From: Dyadobacter fermentans DSM 18053
Lineage (GTDB): Bacteria; Bacteroidota; Bacteroidia; Cytophagales; Spirosomataceae
Length of the DNA stretch: 64,000 nt
Reading direction: 5' to 3'
NCBI RefSeq assembly: GCF_000023125.1
Contig: NC_013037.1
Location: 4,704,501-4,768,500 of the forward strand
A model generated the notes under the pieces. It was not told the DNA's origin, ran no database searches, and was given only the letters and a program-made list of their open reading frames with translations. A program made the position numbers and the translations under genes. This document shows, in pieces, positions 59,168 to 64,000 of this stretch (the stretch's first letter is position 1; each line of letters opens with the position of its first letter).

Positions 59168-60835
59168 TTAAAGCAGGAATTTCAGTTTTATCACCTCTTT
59201 TTCCGTCAGGAAGCGCCATTTACCACGTGGCAAATCCTTTTTGTTCAAACCTGCGAAAACAGTACGGTCGAGTTTCTGAACTTCGTAGCCCAGGTGTTCG
59301 AACATCCGGCGAACGATGCGGTTGCGGCCGCTGTGGATTTCAAGGCCCACCACCTGCGCGTCTGGCGTTACCAAACCTACTTCGTCGGGGCGGATGAAAC
59401 CGTCTTCCAGTTCCACTCCGGCTTTCAGCTGCTCAAAATCCTCAGTCGTAATCGGCTTGTCGAGTTCGGCCTGGTAGATCTTCTTGATGCCGCTGGAAGG
59501 GTGCGTCAGCTTTTCGGCCAGTTCACCATCATTGGTGAGCAACAGCAGCCCGGTGGTATTGCGGTCGAGGCGGCCTACGGGGTACACGCGCTCGGAGCAT
59601 GCGCCGGCGATAATGTCGAGCACCGTTTTGCGCTCTTCGGGATCGTCGGTGGTGGTGATGTAATCCTTCGGTTTGTTGATGAGAATGTACACCATTTTCT
59701 CCGGGTTCAATGCTTTCTTGCCGTATTTCACCACATCGGTCGGGCGCACTTTATAACCCATTTCAGTGACGATCTTGCCATTCACCGAAATCTGGCCGGA
59801 AGAAATCAGGTCGTCGGCCTCTCGGCGTGAGCAAATGCCCGCATTAGCAATGTAGCGGTTCAGGCGGATCTCGTCGGTTTCCTCCTTGTCCTTATGTCTT
59901 GCCGAAGGCTTCTTTTTTTGCTCGTAATTGTCAAGATTGTAGCGCGGTGCCGTTTCGTACCGTCCTACTCGTCTCTCCAACCCGCTGCGGTCCTGCTCTT
60001 CTTCGTCCTGGAAACGGGAGCGGTAAGGCTTTTCGTCCCTATCTTCTTTTTTTTTAAAAGAGCCTTCGCTACGGTCAAATGAGCGCGAAGGCCTGTCCGA
60101 TCTTGCATCGCGGTCACCTCTTTCGAATCGCGGCTTATCAAAGCCCGGCTTGGACTCGCGGCCGCCGTCTCTTTCAAATCGTGGTTTAAATTCGCGATCG
60201 CCGCTTTCTCTATCGAAACGAGGTTTGAACTCACGGTCACCGTTGTCTTTATCTAAACGAGGCTTGAATTCGCGATCGCCATTACCTCTTTCAGGGCGGG
60301 ATTTGAAATCGCGGGAATCTCTGTCCGGACGTGGTCTGAACTCGCGCTCGTCGTTATCCCGGTCGAAACGCGGTTTGAACTCGCGGTTACGCTCTCCGCC
60401 GAAGCCGCCTCTTTCGGGACGGTCGCCGAATGGTTTTCTGTCGCCGAAGCGGTCGCCGGAACGGAAATCTTTTTTACCAAAATCCTTCTTGAAACCACGC
60501 TCGGCAGAATCGCCTTCGCGACGGAACGGGCGATCGTTGCCGCCTTTATCCCATTTCTTGAAATCGGGTTTGCCAAAGCCAGGCTTGTCGAAACGCGGCT
60601 TATCAAAGGCCCCACGATCTTCCCTTGGCTTCTCATGATCGAAGCTCGGGCGTGCTTTCTGACCTTTGTTATCGGCCGAAGCGGAGAATTTCAGACTGGA
60701 TTTTTTAATGCTGGGCTTGCTAAACCGACTTTCTACCTCGGGTTTAGCACGTTTGAAGAAGCCGCCTCCGCCTTTGGAGCCACCGGCTGACGGGCGGGAA
60801 CTGTTTCCGCCTCGGGAGTTATTTCTGTTTCTCAT
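59168..60835 (-). CDS. Pseudouridine synthase, RluB/RsuA family, with long charged repeat region
   Basis: A 555-residue protein. The C-terminal 235 residues are a normal RluB-type rRNA pseudouridine synthase: an S4 RNA-binding domain (about 322-370, RLNRYIANAGICSRREAD) and the catalytic GRLDRNTTGLLLLTNDG with D424. The first 320 residues are Arg-, Asp-, Gly- and Phe-rich. Within them six or seven copies of a 12-13 residue unit (REFKPRFDRD-type, about 151-236) follow one another. Such tails are known in Bacteroidota relatives and probably bind RNA non-specifically or form condensates; this is inferred. The target in 23S rRNA cannot be read from the sequence. Confidence 0.9.
   Translation of the reverse strand: MRNRNNSRGGNSSRPSAGGSKGGGGFFKRAKPEVESRFSKPSIKKSSLKFSASADNKGQKARPSFDHEKPREDRGAFDKPRFDKPGFGKPDFKKWDKGGNDRPFRREGDSAERGFKKDFGKKDFRSGDRFGDRKPFGDRPERGGFGGERNREFKPRFDRDNDEREFRPRPDRDSRDFKSRPERGNGDREFKPRLDKDNGDREFKPRFDRESGDREFKPRFERDGGRESKPGFDKPRFERGDRDARSDRPSRSFDRSEGSFKKKEDRDEKPYRSRFQDEEEQDRSGLERRVGRYETAPRYNLDNYEQKKKPSARHKDKEETDEIRLNRYIANAGICSRREADDLISSGQISVNGKIVTEMGYKVRPTDVVKYGKKALNPEKMVYILINKPKDYITTTDDPEERKTVLDIIAGACSERVYPVGRLDRNTTGLLLLTNDGELAEKLTHPSSGIKKIYQAELDKPITTEDFEQLKAGVELEDGFIRPDEVGLVTPDAQVVGLEIHSGRNRIVRRMFEHLGYEVQKLDRTVFAGLNKKDLPRGKWRFLTEKEVIKLKFLL
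60158..60385 (-). repeat. Tandem repeat inside the pseudouridine synthase gene
   Basis: The DNA that encodes residues 151-226 repeats with a period of about 39 bases (13 codons), best seen in three adjacent copies of REFKPR(F/L)(D/E)(R/K). The copies differ at silent and conservative positions, so the array is old enough to have diverged, but copy number may still vary between strains. Confidence 0.75.
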
Positions 60836-61138
60836 CAGGAATGCAGTATCACTACTGGATTTATTTTCCTCTTACAAATTTACCTTGTAACCGATTAGTG
60901 CTTTAATTCGCACAAAATGGTTTGAATCGCCACTAAAACTGGTTAGCCAACGTATCTGATGGTCAGAGTACTAGTGTTATAAAAAATTAGCCTGCAAAGA
61001 TACGTGAATTTTTCCGGGTAAAAATTTTTGAATGTGTTTATGTCAAAAATGATATGGAAACGTTTATAAGTACTATCGGAGAAATGCCGCCGGAAGTGGC
61101 CATTTTTACCTAACTAAACCTTCATTAACAAGTGTATT
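60836..61138. other. Intergenic region between divergent rluB-like and acetoacetyl-CoA synthetase genes
   Basis: A 303-base AT-rich gap. The only element I recognise is a minus-strand TATCTTTG at 60995-61002. No open frame or obvious dyad is seen. Confidence 0.55.
60995..61002 (-). promoter_or_regulatory. -7 element upstream of the pseudouridine synthase gene
   Basis: Read on the minus strand as TATCTTTG, matching TAnnTTTG. The leader would be about 150 bases. The -33 position is only T-rich. Confidence 0.42.
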
Positions 61139-63088
61139 ATGTCAGTTGAGGCGCAGGCGCAACCGTTGTGGAAGCCGGGGAGGGCTCTTTTGGAACAGTC
61201 CAATCTGAAAAAGTATATGGATTGGCTGTTTGTCAAAAAAGGCCTTTATTTCCGGTCGTATCATGATTTGTGGGAATGGTCGGTGACCGACCTGGAAGAT
61301 TTCTGGGAAAGCCTCTGGAATTATTTCAATATCAAATCGCACGACCTCTACCTGGAAGTGCTGCAAAAGCCGCTGAACGGACTGATCGGCACCCGGTGGT
61401 TTACCCGGTCGAAACTGAACTACGCCGAACATATTTTCAGGAACAGAACGAAGGACCGTCCGGCGCTCATTTTTCAATCGGAGCGGTCGGAACTTGTGGA
61501 GATTTCCTGGGAAACGCTGGAAGCGCAGGTGGCAGCCGTTTCTACCTGGCTGAAACAGCGGGGCGTAAGGCCGGGCGACCGTGTTGCGGCCGTACTTCCG
61601 AATATTCCGCAGGCTGTGGTCGCATTCCTGGCGACGAACGCGGTAGGGGCCGTCTGGTCGTCCTGTTCGCCCGATTTCGGCAAACCCGCCATTACCGAAC
61701 GGTTCGCGCAAATCGAGCCGAAGGTGCTGTTCACCGTGGACGGGTATGTTTATAATGGCAAAACCTACGACATTACCTCGTTCGCCGGAGAGCTTTCCGC
61801 CGCGCTGCCCAGCGTTGGCGACACGGTTTTGATCGACAATATTTTTTCAGAAACCCGCCCCGACCGATTTACGGCCTGGGAAGACATTCTGCATTTCGAA
61901 AACTTCGGGATCGATTTCGAGCCTGTACCGTTCGATCACCCGATCTGGATACTCTATTCGTCGGGAACCACCGCCAAGCCGAAAGCCATTACCCACAGCG
62001 TAGGCGGCTGCCTCATCGAGCATATGAAAGCATTGGTGCTGCACCAGAACGTGAAACCGGGCGACCGGTATTTCTGGTATTCCACCACCGGCTGGATGAT
62101 GTGGAACTACGCATTGAGCTCGCTGCTTTGCGGTGCCACGCTGGTAATGTACGACGGTGCGCCGGCCTACCCATCGTCACAAATGCTCTGGACTTTGGTT
62201 GAAAAGGCCAAAATCACGCATTTTGGCAGCGGGGCGGCATTTTTTATCGCGTCCATGAAAAGCGGCGTAAGCATTACCTCTGAGCGGCTGGGCCATCTGG
62301 AAACGATCGGCTCCACCGGGTCGCCGCTCCCGCCGGAGACTTTTGAATGGATTTATAAGCAGGTCAAAAAGGATGTGTGGCTGATTTCGCTCAGCGGGGG
62401 TACGGACGTATGCAGCGCATTTGTAGGCGGGTGCCCGCTTCTGCCCGTGTATGCAGGCGAAATCCAATGCCGGATGCTCGGAGCGAAGATCGAGGCCTTC
62501 GACGAGCAGGGCCAGCCCGTCTTGAACGAACTGGGCGAAATGGTGATTACGCAGCCCATGCCGTCCATGCCGATTTATTTCTGGAACGACTACCATCACG
62601 AAAAATACCTTTCCAGCTATTTCGAAATGTACCCGCACGTGTGGCGCCATGGCGACTGGATTAAAGTTACGGACCGGAAATCGGTGATCATTTACGGCCG
62701 GTCCGATGCCACGCTCAACCGCGGCGGGGTCCGCATTGGCACCGCCGAGATTTACCGGGCGGTGGAGAGCATCCCCGATGTAAAAGACAGCCTGGCCGTT
62801 TATCTCGAAAAATCGAACGGCGAGGGCACGATATCGCTGTTTGTCGTCCTTGCCAAAGACAAGGAACTGACCGACGAACTCAAAACGCAGATTAAGGATA
62901 CATTACGCACCCAATACAGCCCGCGCCACGTGCCCGACACCATCGAGCAGGTTGGCGACATTCCTTACACAATCAACGGAAAAAAGATGGAAGCGCCGAT
63001 GAAGCGGATACTCATGGGGCAAGACCCGGCGAAGTGCATCAACATTGACACGATGCGGAATCCCGAGTCATTAAAAGCATTCATCTAG
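61139..63088 (+). CDS. Acetoacetyl-CoA synthetase
   Basis: A 649-residue adenylate-forming enzyme that activates acetoacetate with ATP and CoA. The ATP-binding motif YSSGTTAKPKAITH is near residues 273-286. The start LWKPGRALLEQSNLKKYMDWL, the segment TTGWMMWNYALSSLLCG and the late GRSDATLNRGGVRIGTAEIYRAVE are typical of the AacS branch of the ANL superfamily. The final segment, YTINGKKMEAPMKRIL, has the catalytic Lys. Length is normal. It allows use of ketone bodies or polyhydroxybutyrate products. No neighbour supports a pathway. Confidence 0.9.
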   Translation: MSVEAQAQPLWKPGRALLEQSNLKKYMDWLFVKKGLYFRSYHDLWEWSVTDLEDFWESLWNYFNIKSHDLYLEVLQKPLNGLIGTRWFTRSKLNYAEHIFRNRTKDRPALIFQSERSELVEISWETLEAQVAAVSTWLKQRGVRPGDRVAAVLPNIPQAVVAFLATNAVGAVWSSCSPDFGKPAITERFAQIEPKVLFTVDGYVYNGKTYDITSFAGELSAALPSVGDTVLIDNIFSETRPDRFTAWEDILHFENFGIDFEPVPFDHPIWILYSSGTTAKPKAITHSVGGCLIEHMKALVLHQNVKPGDRYFWYSTTGWMMWNYALSSLLCGATLVMYDGAPAYPSSQMLWTLVEKAKITHFGSGAAFFIASMKSGVSITSERLGHLETIGSTGSPLPPETFEWIYKQVKKDVWLISLSGGTDVCSAFVGGCPLLPVYAGEIQCRMLGAKIEAFDEQGQPVLNELGEMVITQPMPSMPIYFWNDYHHEKYLSSYFEMYPHVWRHGDWIKVTDRKSVIIYGRSDATLNRGGVRIGTAEIYRAVESIPDVKDSLAVYLEKSNGEGTISLFVVLAKDKELTDELKTQIKDTLRTQYSPRHVPDTIEQVGDIPYTINGKKMEAPMKRILMGQDPAKCINIDTMRNPESLKAFI

Positions 63089-63199
63089 GAATACGTGCTG
63101 TTGGTCTGTTAACGCCCTGCATTCATTTGCATTAGGCAACCAAAATCGTTTAATTCACGTTGGGGAAATATCCTATTCCCCTATGCCGGCCCATACTCC

Positions 63200-63207
63200 T
63201 AATTTTG
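63200..63207 (+). promoter_or_regulatory. -7-like element just before the S41 protease gene
   Basis: TAATTTTG matches TAnnTTTG, but its end is only six bases before the ATG at 63214, so a transcript starting at the usual distance would be leaderless. No TTTG is found at the -33 position; a GGGGAA/TTCCCC dyad (63162-63181) lies there instead. Confidence 0.3.
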
Positions 63208-63213
63208 ACAGGT

Positions 63214-64000
63214 ATGAACTCAGAAAGACCTCAGCCCCCGATCCAGAACTCGAAATCCGTAGTTCGCTTGCCTATTATCATCGCGATCACGCTGGCGGCG
63301 GGAGTGCTGCTGGGGAGCACGTTTTTCAGCGGAGGTAAAAAACTGTCCGATGTTGCCAAAGGGTACAGCAAATTCAGGGAAGTATTAATGCTCGTCGAAA
63401 ACAACTATGTCGATTCGGTCAATACCGAGGAACTGGTGGATTTCTCGATCTCCAAAATGCTCGAAAAGCTTGATCCGCATACGGCCTATTTCAATTCCGA
63501 GGAAGCTACCGCGGCACGCTCGCAGCTCGAATCGGGATTTGACGGCATCGGGGTCGAATTCAATATTTACAACGACACGGTTTACGTGGTAACGCCATTG
63601 AGCGGAGGTCCGTCGGAGGCTGCCGGTATCCAGAGTGGCGATCGCATTATTTCAGTGAATAAAGAAAACCTGTCGGGTCCGGGCGTTAGCAATGCGCAGG
63701 TTTACAAGCTCTTGCGTGGCAAACGCGGAACAAAAGTGGACCTGGCCATTGAAAGGGTGGGCCTGAACGACAAAATGAATTTCTCGGTAGTTCGCGACCG
63801 TATTCCCACTTATTCGGTGGATGCGGCCTATATGGTGGATCAGGAAATCGGTTATATCAAGGTGAGCCGTTTTTCCGAAACCACTTACGACGAGTTTAAA
63901 TCGGCATTGAAAACATTGAAAGCGGATGGTTTGAAAAACCTCATTCTCGACCTCCGCGGCAATCCGGGTGGTTATATGGAACGCGCCACAAGCATGGCCG
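63214..64000 (+). CDS. S41 family carboxy-terminal processing protease, N-terminal part
   Basis: The first 262 residues of an exported protease that runs off the window. One N-terminal membrane segment (about 20-40, IIIAITLAAGVLLGSTFF) is followed by the tail-processing protease N-domain (ENNYVDSV, LDPHTAYF). A PDZ domain comes next (about 110-190, GGPSEAAGIQSGDRIISVN). The start of the S41 catalytic domain follows (GYIKVSRFSETTYDEFK, LILDLRGNPGGYM). The catalytic Ser and Lys would lie beyond the end. Relatives trim C-termini of envelope proteins. The start ATG at 63214 is preceded by a promoter-like element. Confidence 0.9.
   Translation, partial: MNSERPQPPIQNSKSVVRLPIIIAITLAAGVLLGSTFFSGGKKLSDVAKGYSKFREVLMLVENNYVDSVNTEELVDFSISKMLEKLDPHTAYFNSEEATAARSQLESGFDGIGVEFNIYNDTVYVVTPLSGGPSEAAGIQSGDRIISVNKENLSGPGVSNAQVYKLLRGKRGTKVDLAIERVGLNDKMNFSVVRDRIPTYSVDAAYMVDQEIGYIKVSRFSETTYDEFKSALKTLKADGLKNLILDLRGNPGGYMERATSMA

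Noticed and set aside
60158..60385. Repeat array as a CRISPR
   Set aside because: The repeats are in frame, have no unique spacers, and encode a regular peptide unit of the pseudouridine synthase.

Overview
The window reads as chromosomal DNA of a Bacteroidota species, most likely of the order Cytophagales and close to Dyadobacter/Spirosomaceae. This is inferred from gene content: a TonB-dependent receptor with an N-terminal carboxypeptidase-like domain, a Wzi/RemB-like barrel, a DUF5672 protein, a stand-alone MnmD, and a long charged extension on an RluB-type pseudouridine synthase. It is supported by promoter-like sites of the TTTG-N19-TAnnTTTG type and by the near absence of Shine-Dalgarno sites. 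No rRNA, tRNA, CRISPR array, prophage or insertion sequence was recognised. Coding density is high and almost everything is housekeeping.

Layout. 1-6.8 kb: the end of a glycosyltransferase, a DUF5672 protein, an OmpA-like envelope protein, tpiA, a retropepsin-type protease with a PDZ domain, mnmD, gmhA and a Nudix hydrolase. 6.8-24 kb: a 1261-residue SNF2 ATPase with two SWIM zinc fingers, a RidA protein, recQ, a helix-hairpin-helix outer-membrane protein, nadC, a Wzi/RemB-like barrel, upp, a TonB-dependent receptor with an unusual Ala/Thr/Gln-rich insertion, and manC. 24-34.8 kb: a ParE-type toxin-antitoxin pair, recF, pdhA, tatC, an AONS-like PLP enzyme overlapping a dipeptide epimerase, nadK, a CBS protein, two alpha/beta hydrolases and a FlaA1/CapD-type dehydratase. 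34.9-40.1 kb: nuoK-L-M-N, the membrane arm of complex I, behind its own promoter-like site. 40.2-43.6 kb: a DEDDh exonuclease, a small AT-richer segment carrying a DUF5565-type RNA ligase with repeats on both sides, and glpK. 43.8-54.2 kb: pbpC, the DUF5618-cysS-DUF192-M28 run, a PfkB kinase, a GDPD, tag, a GyrI-like protein, and PAP2-kdsA. 54.4-64 kb: acpP-fabF-rnc, hsp20, an HtrA protease, the RluB-like synthase, acetoacetyl-CoA synthetase and the start of an S41 protease.

Functional threads are envelope building (gmhA, kdsA, manC, FlaA1-like, pbpC, PAP2, OmpA-like, TonB receptor), fatty acid and RNA processing (acpP-fabF-rnc), DNA repair (recQ, recF, tag), energy metabolism (nuoKLMN, pdhA, tpiA, glpK), NAD(P) synthesis (nadC, nadK) and proteostasis (hsp20, HtrA, S41).

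No clear new multi-gene system was found. The best candidates for a second look are the RNA-ligase segment (about 41.15-42.11 kb), the structured intergenic region before hsp20, the epimerase/AONS-like gene pair, and several inverted repeats in divergent promoter regions. All functional names come from reading motifs by eye; no database search was run.
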